Positions 31,237 through 38,740 of a DNA stretch of 42,651 bases are shown here, piece after piece (within the stretch, counting starts at the first letter, position 1; each line of letters starts with the position of its first letter). Position numbers and translations under genes: made by a program. The notes below the pieces were generated by a model that was given only the letters and a program-made list of their open reading frames with translations, ran no database searches and had not been told where the DNA came from. This DNA comes from Streptomyces fructofermentans (GTDB lineage Bacteria; Actinomycetota; Actinomycetes; Streptomycetales; Streptomycetaceae): assembly GCF_014651055.1 (NCBI RefSeq), contig NZ_BMWD01000047.1, positions 1 through 42,651 on the forward strand. The letters run 5' to 3'.

Positions 31237-32394
31237 TCACACCCCGCGCGCGGCGAGCACGGCCGACAGGTCGAGTCCGCGGGCCCGTTCAAGGTCCTCG
31301 CGGTACTTCAGCACCGATCCCAGCGTCGCCACCGCCAGCTCGGCGTCCACCTCCGTGGCGCCCAGCGCGTCCAGGGCCATCGCCCAGTCGATGGTCTCCG
31401 CGACACCCGGCGGCTTCACCAGGTCCTGGGCCCGCAGCGCCTGTGCGAGCGCGGTCACCTGCTCGGCCAGCCGTTCCGTCACGTCCGGCAACCTGCCGCG
31501 CACGATGGCCAGTTCACGGGCGAACCCGGGATGGTCGAACCAGTGGTAGAGGCAGCGGCGCTTGAGCGCGTCATGCACCTCTCGGGTCCTGTTCGACGTG
31601 AGCACCACGACCGGCGGCGACTGGGCTCGCAGCGTGCCGAGTTCGGGCACCGTGACCGTGTACTCGGACAGCAGCTCCAGCAGCAGCGCCTCGAACTCGT
31701 CGTCGGCGCGGTCGATCTCGTCGACGAGCAGGACGCACGGCTCCGTCTCCAGGGCCCGCAGCAGCGGTCGTGCGACGAGGAAGCGGCGCCCGTACAGTTC
31801 GCCCTCCAGGCGCTCCGCGTCGGTGGCACCCGCCGCCTCCGCCGCCCTCAGGTGCAGCAACTGGCGAGGGAAGTCCCAGTCGTAGAGCGCCTGCGAGGCG
31901 TCGATGCCCTCGTGGCACTGGAGCCGGATCAGCGGGGCGCCGAGCAGCGCGGCGAGCGCCGACGCGAGGGAGGTCTTCCCCACACCGGCGTCGCCCTCGC
32001 AGAAGATCGGCCGGCGCAGCCTCAGCGCCAGGAAGCAGGCGACGGCCAGCCCCTCGTCGACCAGGTACCCGGTCTTCTCCAGCCCGGCCCGCACGTCGTC
32101 CGGCCCGGCCGGCCACACCGGCCCACCCCACGAGCCCCCCGGCCCGTCCGCCACCCGCCCACCGCCCCGCGCTCCGGCCGACCCGCTCCGCCCCTCGGGC
32201 CCGCCGTCCCGCGTGTCGTCGGACGGGCCGGACCGTGCCCCCGGCGTCCCGCCCGGCAGGCCGTCCCGGCCGTCCCCGGCCTCCGGCAGCGGGCCCCCGG
32301 ACCCCGGTCGGCGCGCGCGCGGGTGCTCCGCCCCGTCCCGGGACGGACCACCCGCGCGCGGCTGCTCCGCGTCGTCCCGTGGGATGGGCGTCAC
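31237..32394 (-). CDS. MoxR-family AAA+ ATPase, CoxD-like, with long disordered N-terminus
   Basis: 385 aa. The AAA+ core starts near residue 95: Walker A EGDAGVGKTS, Walker B CVLLVDEIDRAD, sensor 1 VVVLTSNRTREV, and a C-terminal lid helical region. MoxR proteins act as assembly ATPases with VWA partners, here the next gene. The first 95 residues are Gly/Pro/Arg/Asp-rich and include a partial duplication (RDDAEQPRAGGPS and RDGAEHPRARRPG). This extension is longer than in most CoxD proteins. The start GTG 32394 forms a GTGA overlap with the stop of the FAD-subunit gene, which supports translation of the extension, although an internal GTG near codon 81 would give a normal-sized protein. Confidence 0.88.
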   Translation of the reverse strand: MTPIPRDDAEQPRAGGPSRDGAEHPRARRPGSGGPLPEAGDGRDGLPGGTPGARSGPSDDTRDGGPEGRSGSAGARGGGRVADGPGGSWGGPVWPAGPDDVRAGLEKTGYLVDEGLAVACFLALRLRRPIFCEGDAGVGKTSLASALAALLGAPLIRLQCHEGIDASQALYDWDFPRQLLHLRAAEAAGATDAERLEGELYGRRFLVARPLLRALETEPCVLLVDEIDRADDEFEALLLELLSEYTVTVPELGTLRAQSPPVVVLTSNRTREVHDALKRRCLYHWFDHPGFARELAIVRGRLPDVTERLAEQVTALAQALRAQDLVKPPGVAETIDWAMALDALGATEVDAELAVATLGSVLKYREDLERARGLDLSAVLAARGV

Positions 32395-33251
32395 CCCATC
32401 CCCGCGGCGGCCAGCACCGAACGCCGCGTCAGCACACGGGCCAGATGGGCCCGGTACTCCGGGGAGGCGGACGGGTCGCCGGACGGCCGGGTGCCCTCGG
32501 CCGCGGACTGGGCTGCGCGCGCCACACCGTCCGCGCCCGCGCCCGCGAGCGCCCGCTCGACCGCCGTCGCCCGCACCGGGGTCGGCCCCATGTTGGTCAG
32601 GCCGATCCGCGCCTCCGCGATGTGCCCGTCGGCGCGCCGCACCAGGGCCGCGACGCCGACCATGGCCCAGGCCTGCGCCACCCGGCTGAACTTCTCGTAG
32701 TGGAAGCCCCAGCCGTCCGCGGCGTCCGTCTTCGGCAGCCGTATCTCGACGAGCAGTTCGTCGGGCCGCAGCGAGGTCTGGAGGTAGTCGACGAAGAACT
32801 CCCTGGCCGGGATGCTCCGCCTGCCGTGCGGCCCGACCGCCACCAGTTCGGCCTCCAGCGCGAGGACCACCGCGGGCAGGTCCCCGGCGGGGTCGGCGTG
32901 CGCGAGCGAGCCGCCCAGGGTGCCCCGGTGCCGTACGGCCGGATCGGCGACCTTGGCGGTGGCCGCGGCGAGGAGCCCGGCGTGGCGGCGTACCAGCGGA
33001 TCGGCGACCACGTCGTGGTGCGTGGTCAGGGCGCCGACGACCAGGGTCCCGCCCTCCTCGCGCACCCCGCGCAGACCGGGTATCCGGCCCACGTCGACGA
33101 CGAGCCGGGGGAACGCGAGCCGCAGCCGCAGCAGCGGCAGCAGGCTCTGCCCGCCCGCCAGCACCTTGGCGTCCTCGCCGCCGGAGGCGAGCGCGCCCAC
33201 GGCCTCCTCGACGCCGGCGGGCCTGACGTAGTCGAATGCCGGTGGAATCAT
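32391..33251 (-). CDS. Molybdenum hydroxylase FAD subunit, CoxM-like
   Basis: 286 aa, normal size for the FAD-binding middle subunit of xanthine dehydrogenase/CO dehydrogenase-type enzymes. The two FAD motifs are present: LAGGQSLLPLLRLR and TLGGSLAHADPAGDLPAV. The C-terminal CO_deh_flav domain follows (about 175-280). It passes electrons from the molybdenum centre and Fe-S clusters to an acceptor. ATG 33251 and the CoxL stop overlap as ATGA, and its own stop overlaps the MoxR start, so stoichiometric production is likely. Confidence 0.94.
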   Translation of the reverse strand: MIPPAFDYVRPAGVEEAVGALASGGEDAKVLAGGQSLLPLLRLRLAFPRLVVDVGRIPGLRGVREEGGTLVVGALTTHHDVVADPLVRRHAGLLAAATAKVADPAVRHRGTLGGSLAHADPAGDLPAVVLALEAELVAVGPHGRRSIPAREFFVDYLQTSLRPDELLVEIRLPKTDAADGWGFHYEKFSRVAQAWAMVGVAALVRRADGHIAEARIGLTNMGPTPVRATAVERALAGAGADGVARAAQSAAEGTRPSGDPSASPEYRAHLARVLTRRSVLAAAGMG

Positions 33252-35632
33252 GACGACGGAGCCTCCTCGCCCGTACGGGCCGACTGAAGTGCCTCCCAGA
33301 CCCGCCCCGGCGAGCAGGGCATCGCCACGTCCCGGACGCCCAGTGGCCGCAGGGCGTCCACGATCGCGTTGACGACGGCGGGGGTGGAGGCGATCGTGCC
33401 GGCCTCGCCGACTCCCTTGACCCCCAACGGGTTCGAGGTGGCCGGTGTCTCGGTGCGGCCGGTCGTGAACTCGGGCAGGTCGGGCGCCGAGGGCACCAGG
33501 TAGTCGGCCAGGGAGCCGGAGACCAGGTTGCCCTCGTCGTCGTACACCGCCTCCTCGTAGAGCGCCTGCGCGATGCCCTGCGCGAGCCCGCCGTGGACCT
33601 GGCCCTCGACGATCATCGGGTTGACGACCCGGCCGACGTCGTCGACGCAGACGTACGAGCGGATCGAGGTCCGGCCGGTCTCCGTGTCGACCTCGACCGC
33701 GCACAGGTGCGTGCCGTGCGGATAGGAGAAGTTCTCCGGGTCGAGCAGGTACTCGGCGTTGATCGTCGGCTCCATGCCGTCGGGCAGGTCGTGCGAGGAG
33801 AACGTCTCGAAGGCGACCTCCTGGATGGTCCTGCGCGCCTCGGGCGAGCCCTTCACGGAGAACACCCCGTGTGTGAACTCCAGGTCCTGCTCGGCGGCTT
33901 CGAGCAGATGCGCGGCGACCTTGCGCGCCTTGCCGACGACCTTCTCCGCCGCGTGGTGGACCGCGGCGCCGCCCACGACCAGCGACCGCGAGCCGTAGGT
34001 GTCCATGCCCTGCGGCGCCGACCTGGTGTCCCCGTGCACGACCTCGATGTCCTCGAAGGGCACCCCGAGCACATCGGCGGCGATCTGGCTCCAGCACGTC
34101 TCGTGGCCCTGCCCGTGCGGGCTGGTACCGGTGACCACCTCGACCTTGCCGGTGGGCAGCATGCGGATGCCGGCCGCCTCCCAGCCGCCGGCCGCGTACC
34201 GCAGGTCCCGCAGCACCCGGCTCGGCGCCAGCCCGCACATCTCGGTGTAGATGGACACTCCGATGCCGAGCCGCACGGAGTCGCCGCTCTCGTTGCGCTT
34301 GGCCTGCTCGGCGCGCAGCTCGTCGTAGCCGAACAGCGCGAGCGCCTTGTCCGTCGCGGCCTCGTAGTTGCCGCTGTCGTAGGTGAGACCGGCGATCGAC
34401 GTGTACGGGAACTCCTCGTGCCCGATCCAGTTCCGGCGCCGCAACTCCACCGGGTCCAGGCCGAGTTCGACGGCAAGTTCGTCCATGATCCGCTCAATGG
34501 CGTACGTGGCCTCGGGGCGTCCCGCGCCCCGGTACGCGTCCGTGGGCGTACGGGTCGTGAAGACGCCCGTGCAGCGGAACTCGTACGCGTCCATCTTGTA
34601 GATCGCCGGGTACATGAAGGCGCCGAGGATGGGGATGCCCGGCGTGACCAGCATCAGGTACGCGCCCATGTCGGCCAGCAGGTCGACCTTGAGGCCGAGC
34701 AGCCTGCCCTCGCGGGTGGCGGCGATCTCGATGTCCTGGATCTGCCCGCGTCCGTGGTGCGTGGCGAGGTGCCCCTCGGAGCGGGACTCGGTCCACTTGA
34801 CCGGCCGCCCCAGGCGCCTGGCGACGACGAGCGCGACGACCTCCTCGCCGTACACCTGCAGTTTGGATCCGAAGCCGCCGCCCACGTCCGGGGCGACGAC
34901 CCGGAGCTTGTGCTCGGGGACCCCGGTGACCATGGACAGCATCACCCGCAGGACGTGCGGCACCTGGGTCGCCGAGTACACGGTGTACTCACCGGACGCG
35001 TCGAGCGGGGTGACGACGACCGCGCGCGGCTCCATCGCGTTGGGGATCAGCCGCTGCTGGACGTAGCGGCGGGTGAGCACGACGTCGGCGCGGCCCTTGA
35101 CGGTCCCGTAGTCCTCGCCGGTGGCCATCGGCCACACGTAGCTGCGGTTGGTGCCGTGCTCCTCGTGGACCAGCGGCGAGTTGTCGGTGAGCGCGTCCTC
35201 CAGGTCGAGCACCGGCGGCAGGGGCGTGTAGTCGACCTCGATCGCCTCCAGGGCGTCGGCGGCCGCGTACCGGTCGCGGGCCACGACGACCGCCACGGGG
35301 TCGCCCGCGTACCGCACCTCGTCCACGGCGACGGCCGGGTGGTCCGGCAGCACGATGTCCTCGGTCACCGGCCAGGCGCACGGCAGCGACCCGGTGCCTT
35401 CAGCGAGGTCGCGTCCGGTGAACGCGGCGACGACACCGGGCTGTTCGAGCGCCGCCGACACGTCGACGCGCTCGATGCGCGCGTGCGCCATCGGGCTGCG
35501 CAGGATGGCCAGGTGCAGCAGCCCGGTGGCACCGATGTTGTCGGTCCAGTTGGTCTGTCCGGTGACGAGCCGGGCGTCCTCCTTGCGCGGGCGGGAGCGG
35601 CCCACCTCGGACTCGGTGATGTGCTCGGTCAC
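33248..35632 (-). CDS. Molybdenum hydroxylase large subunit, form II CoxL-like
   Basis: 794 aa. N-terminal a/b-hammerhead domain (EVGRSRPRKEDARLVTGQ, HLAILRSPMAHARIERVD), then the molybdopterin-binding domains with DVGGGFGSKLQVYGEEVV and QGMDTYGSRSLVVGG. The active-site loop reads AYRGAGR. True aerobic CO dehydrogenases (form I) have AYRCSFR with the Mo-Cu cysteine; AYRGAGR marks form II enzymes, whose substrates are mostly unknown. The catalytic Glu is in KGVGEAGTIA near the C-terminus. GTG 35632 overlaps the CoxS stop (GTGA). The enzyme probably hydroxylates an aromatic, purine or aldehyde-type substrate with water as oxygen source; the choice is open. Confidence 0.93.
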   Translation of the reverse strand: MTEHITESEVGRSRPRKEDARLVTGQTNWTDNIGATGLLHLAILRSPMAHARIERVDVSAALEQPGVVAAFTGRDLAEGTGSLPCAWPVTEDIVLPDHPAVAVDEVRYAGDPVAVVVARDRYAAADALEAIEVDYTPLPPVLDLEDALTDNSPLVHEEHGTNRSYVWPMATGEDYGTVKGRADVVLTRRYVQQRLIPNAMEPRAVVVTPLDASGEYTVYSATQVPHVLRVMLSMVTGVPEHKLRVVAPDVGGGFGSKLQVYGEEVVALVVARRLGRPVKWTESRSEGHLATHHGRGQIQDIEIAATREGRLLGLKVDLLADMGAYLMLVTPGIPILGAFMYPAIYKMDAYEFRCTGVFTTRTPTDAYRGAGRPEATYAIERIMDELAVELGLDPVELRRRNWIGHEEFPYTSIAGLTYDSGNYEAATDKALALFGYDELRAEQAKRNESGDSVRLGIGVSIYTEMCGLAPSRVLRDLRYAAGGWEAAGIRMLPTGKVEVVTGTSPHGQGHETCWSQIAADVLGVPFEDIEVVHGDTRSAPQGMDTYGSRSLVVGGAAVHHAAEKVVGKARKVAAHLLEAAEQDLEFTHGVFSVKGSPEARRTIQEVAFETFSSHDLPDGMEPTINAEYLLDPENFSYPHGTHLCAVEVDTETGRTSIRSYVCVDDVGRVVNPMIVEGQVHGGLAQGIAQALYEEAVYDDEGNLVSGSLADYLVPSAPDLPEFTTGRTETPATSNPLGVKGVGEAGTIASTPAVVNAIVDALRPLGVRDVAMPCSPGRVWEALQSARTGEEAPSS

Positions 35633-36141
35633 GGCGCCACCTCCCGTCCGGAGGACGCGGAGGCTCCGGCGCTCGACGCGGCTTCGGCGTCGGCCGCCGC
35701 GAGGACAGCGCGCACGATGTTCTGGTAGCCGGTGCAGCGGCACAGGTTGCCCTCCAGGGCGTGCCGCACGTCGTCCGCGCTCGGCTCCGGGTTCTCACCG
35801 AGCAGGTCGCGCGCGGCCATGATCATGCCGGGAGTGCAGTACCCGCACTGCAGGGCGTGCCGCTCGTGGAACGCCTTCTGGAGCGGATGCCACTCCCCGT
35901 CCTGGGCGAGTCCCTGGACCGTGGTGACCACGCTCCCGTCGCACTGGACCGCCAGGACCGAGCAGCTCTTGGCGGTCTCGCCGTCCAGATCGACCGTGCA
36001 GGCACCGCAGTTGGAGGTGTCGCAGCCGATCGGGGTGCCGGTCAGACCGAGCCGGTCACGCAGATAGTGGATCAGCAGAAGACGGGGTTCGACCTCGTCC
36101 TCGTACGTCGTGCCGTCCACCTTCACCGAGATACGGGTCAT
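35629..36141 (-). CDS. Molybdenum hydroxylase 2Fe-2S subunit, CoxS-like
   Basis: 170 aa. The N-terminal plant-ferredoxin-type cluster has Cys in GCDTSNCGACTVDLDG and the later TAKSC. The C-terminal helical cluster domain has CGYCTPGMIM and NLCRCTGYQNI. A disordered Ala/Ser tail of about 20 residues follows. ATG 36141 has GGGAGGG close upstream. It is the first gene of the operon coxS-coxL-coxM-moxR-vwa-xdhC, all on the minus strand and all overlapping or within 6 bases, so the promoter must lie in 36142-36325. Confidence 0.95.
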   Translation of the reverse strand: MTRISVKVDGTTYEDEVEPRLLLIHYLRDRLGLTGTPIGCDTSNCGACTVDLDGETAKSCSVLAVQCDGSVVTTVQGLAQDGEWHPLQKAFHERHALQCGYCTPGMIMAARDLLGENPEPSADDVRHALEGNLCRCTGYQNIVRAVLAAADAEAASSAGASASSGREVAP

Positions 36142-36184
36142 GTGCCCTCCCAGGCAACCGTGCGTGGGAATCCAGCCACCGGAC

Positions 36185-36202
36185 GTGATGGGCGTCACTC
36201 TA
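36185..36202 (-). promoter_or_regulatory. Candidate -10 and operator upstream of hydroxylase operon
   Basis: Minus-strand TAGAGT (36202-36197) is a good -10 box, but no -35 is seen at 16-18 bases. A 4-6-4 inverted repeat GTGA-TGGGCG-TCAC (36185-36198) overlaps its downstream edge and could be a repressor site. Confidence 0.35.
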
Positions 36203-36325
36203 GGACCGAGTCCCGGGAGGGGCGAGTGTCGCGGCAGGCATTTGTTGAGCGTTAATCCGTTGCGGTCGCGAGCCGCCTGCTGGTGCACTTCGGGTGACCA
36301 GTCACCGGAGGCACAAGGAGCAGCA

Positions 36326-36436
36326 ATGCGCGCACCGTTCATGTCCGCCCAGGAAGGAATCCCCCTCGCCACAAAGGACATGACACGCGGTGCACTCGCT
36401 GAACCTGGGAATCCTGGCGCACGTAGACGCCGGTAA
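36326..36436 (+). CDS. Putative leader ORF overlapping the start of the OtrA-like gene
   Basis: A 36-codon ORF with a strong ribosome site, AAGGAG at 36315-36320, 5 bases before ATG 36326. It ends in four Arg codons and TAA (36434-36436), which is 46 bases inside the following resistance gene and in another frame. The larger gene has a GTG start and a poorly spaced site. Ribosomes on the short ORF would pass over that start. Leader peptides regulate tet(M) and many antibiotic-induced genes, so a control role is reasonable but inferred. The peptide itself has no recognisable domain. Confidence 0.5.
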   Translation: MRAPFMSAQEGIPLATKDMTRGALAEPGNPGARRRR

Positions 36437-38654
36437 GACGAGCCTGACCGAGCGGCTGCTGCACGCCGCCGGGGTCATCGACGAGATCGGCAGCGTCGAC
36501 GACGGCAGCACACAGACCGACACCCTCGCGCTGGAGCGCCGGCGCGGCATCACCATCAAGTCCGCCGTCGTCTCCTTCGAGGTCGACGACGTCGCGGTCA
36601 ATCTGATCGACACCCCCGGCCACCCGGACTTCATCGCCGAGGTGGAACGGGTGCTCGGCGTGCTCGACGGCGCGGTCCTCGTGATCTCCGCCGTGGAGGG
36701 CGTGCAGGCGCAGACGCGTGTCCTGATGCGGACCCTGCGGCGGCTGCGCATCCCGACGCTGATCTTCGTGAACAAGATCGACCGCCGGGGCGCCGACGTC
36801 GGACGGGTGCTGCGCGGCACAGCGGCCCGGCTGACACCGGCGATCGTGCCCATGGCCCGTGTCGACAGGCCGGGCACCCGGGCCGCCCGCGCGGTCGCCC
36901 ACACCGGCCCCACCCCCGCCATGCTGGACGTCCTGTCGACGAACGACGACGCCCTGCTCGCCTCGTACGTCGAGGACCGGGTCTCCTTCGAACGGGTCCG
37001 CGCCGCGCTCGCCGAGCAGACCGGGCGCGCCCTGGTCCACCCGGTGTTCCCCGGTTCGGCCGCGACGGGCGCGGGCGTGGACGCGCTGGTCGCGGGGATC
37101 ACGGAACTGCTCCCCGCGGCACGGGGCCGGGCCGACGGCCCGGTGTCCGGGACCGTCTTCAAGGTCGAGCGCGGCCCGGCGGGCGAGAAGATCGCGTACG
37201 CCCGGATGTTCTCGGGCACCGTGCGCACCCGGGACCGGGTGCCCTTCGGCGACGGACGCCCCGGCCCGGGCGGAACCGGGCTCCCGGGCGAGTCGGTCGG
37301 TGACCCGGACGGCGACGGTCCGGACGGCCAGGGTTCGGACGACCAGGGTCCGGACGACCACGGTCCGGGCCACCACGGTCCGGACGGCGACGGCGACGGC
37401 GACGCGGGGGCGCGGGACGCACAAGGCGTACAAGACGCCGGCGGCGCCCACGGCGGACAAGGCGCACGGGAGGCGCTGGACGGGTCCCGGGGTTCCGGTG
37501 GTGGTCCGGGCGGCGGCGCGGGCGGTCGGGCAGGGGTCGCCCGCGAGGGCAAGGTCACCGCCATCAGCGTCTTCCAGCGGGGCGCGGCCGTCGGGCAGGC
37601 GTCCGTGAGCGCGGGCCGCATCGGCAAGCTGTGGGGCCTCACGGATGTCAGGATCGGCGACACCATCGGCGTGCCGCGCGGCGCGGACGGGCCGCGGAGC
37701 CACTTCGCGCCGCCGACGCTGGAGAGCGTCGTGCGCCCGCTCCGGCCCGAGGACGCGGGCGCGCTGTTCCTGGCCCTGACCCGGATCGCCGAGCAGGACC
37801 CGCTGATCGGGCTGCGCCGGGACGAGGAGCGCCAGGAGATCTCCGTCTCCCTCTACGGAGAGGTCCAGAAGGAGGTCGTCGGGGCGACGCTCGCGGAGGA
37901 GTTCGGCCTCGACGTCGAGTTCCGCGGCACGACGACGATCTGCGCCGAGCGCCCCGTCGGGAGCGGCGCGGCCGTCGAGTTCAACGGCAAGGAGCCCAAC
38001 CCGTTCCTCGCGACGGTCGGGCTGCGCGTCGATCCGGCACCGGCGGGTTCCGGCGTGGGGTTCGCGCTGGAGGTCGAACTCGGCTCCATGCCCTACGCGT
38101 TCTTCAGGGCGGTCGAGGACTCGGTGCGCGAGACCCTCGGCCAGGGACTGCACGGCTGGCGGGTCACCGACTGCGCGGTCACGATGACGCACTCGGGGTA
38201 CTCGCCCCGACAGAGCCACGCCCACCAGGGGTTCGACAAGAGCATGTCGAGCACGGGGGCGGACTTCCGCGGTCTCACCCCGCTCGTCCTGATGGCCGCG
38301 CTGCGGCGGGCCGGCACCCGGGTGTACGAGCCGATCCACCGCTTCGGGATCGAGGCGCCCTCGGACACCCTCGGCGCGCTCCTGCCGGTGCTCGCCGCGC
38401 TGCGTGCCGTACCCCGCACCACGACGACGCGGGGCGGCGTCTGCGTCGTCGACGGGACGGTCCCGGCGGCGACGGTGCACGGCCTGGAGCAGCGGCTGCC
38501 CGGCCTGACCCGCGGCGAGGGCGACCTGGAGTCCGCTTTCGACCACTACGCGCCCGTCGCGCGCGGTGCGGTCCCGGAGCGGTCCCGCACCGGGCACAAC
38601 CCGCTCGACCGGAAGGAGTACCTCCTCGACGTGACGCGCAGGACCGGCGGCTGA
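36390..38654 (+). CDS. Tetracycline-resistance ribosomal protection protein, TetM/OtrA-like GTPase
   Basis: 754 aa against about 640-665 in TetM or OtrA. G-domain motifs: AHVDAGKTS (G1), RGITI (G2), DTPGH (G3), NKID (G4). Domain IV ends and the C-terminal segment carry SSTGADFRGLTPLVLMAALR and AGTRVYEPIHRF as in TetM/TetO. The protein removes tetracycline from the ribosomal A site at the cost of GTP; in Streptomyces OtrA-like genes may also be self-protection or cryptic. Residues about 288-384 are a Gly/Asp-rich insertion within domain II that contains five 5-residue repeats. The start is GTG 36390, with AAAGGA 11 bases upstream and an overlapping leader ORF. No tetracycline biosynthesis gene is visible. 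The role in resistance is by family, not shown. Confidence 0.92.
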   Translation: MHSLNLGILAHVDAGKTSLTERLLHAAGVIDEIGSVDDGSTQTDTLALERRRGITIKSAVVSFEVDDVAVNLIDTPGHPDFIAEVERVLGVLDGAVLVISAVEGVQAQTRVLMRTLRRLRIPTLIFVNKIDRRGADVGRVLRGTAARLTPAIVPMARVDRPGTRAARAVAHTGPTPAMLDVLSTNDDALLASYVEDRVSFERVRAALAEQTGRALVHPVFPGSAATGAGVDALVAGITELLPAARGRADGPVSGTVFKVERGPAGEKIAYARMFSGTVRTRDRVPFGDGRPGPGGTGLPGESVGDPDGDGPDGQGSDDQGPDDHGPGHHGPDGDGDGDAGARDAQGVQDAGGAHGGQGAREALDGSRGSGGGPGGGAGGRAGVAREGKVTAISVFQRGAAVGQASVSAGRIGKLWGLTDVRIGDTIGVPRGADGPRSHFAPPTLESVVRPLRPEDAGALFLALTRIAEQDPLIGLRRDEERQEISVSLYGEVQKEVVGATLAEEFGLDVEFRGTTTICAERPVGSGAAVEFNGKEPNPFLATVGLRVDPAPAGSGVGFALEVELGSMPYAFFRAVEDSVRETLGQGLHGWRVTDCAVTMTHSGYSPRQSHAHQGFDKSMSSTGADFRGLTPLVLMAALRRAGTRVYEPIHRFGIEAPSDTLGALLPVLAALRAVPRTTTTRGGVCVVDGTVPAATVHGLEQRLPGLTRGEGDLESAFDHYAPVARGAVPERSRTGHNPLDRKEYLLDVTRRTGG
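37317..37391 (+). repeat. Coding 15-bp tandem repeat in the OtrA-like gene
   Basis: Five in-frame units starting GGTCCGGACG or close variants at 37317, 37332, 37347, 37362 and 37377. They encode GPDGQ, GSDDQ, GPDDH, GPGHH and GPDGD (residues 310-334). Confidence 0.9.
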
Positions 38655-38680
38655 GCCGTCGGACTCCCGCGCGGGAAAGG

Positions 38681-38698
38681 TGACTTACTCTCAAGTCA
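38681..38698. promoter_or_regulatory. Inverted repeat upstream of the GH5 gene
   Basis: TGACTT-ACTCTC-AAGTCA, a perfect 6-6-6 repeat, about 40 bases before the GH5 start. It shares the CTTACT word with the repeat in front of the tetR gene downstream, so the TetR protein may bind both. Confidence 0.5.
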
Positions 38699-38740
38699 GG
38701 ACTATTGACGGGCCGCGGGCGCGGCGTGACTGTTGTGTAC

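Noticed and set aside
33248..35632. True carbon monoxide dehydrogenase
   Set aside because: The active-site loop is AYRGAGR (form II), not AYRCSFR, so CO oxidation is not supported.
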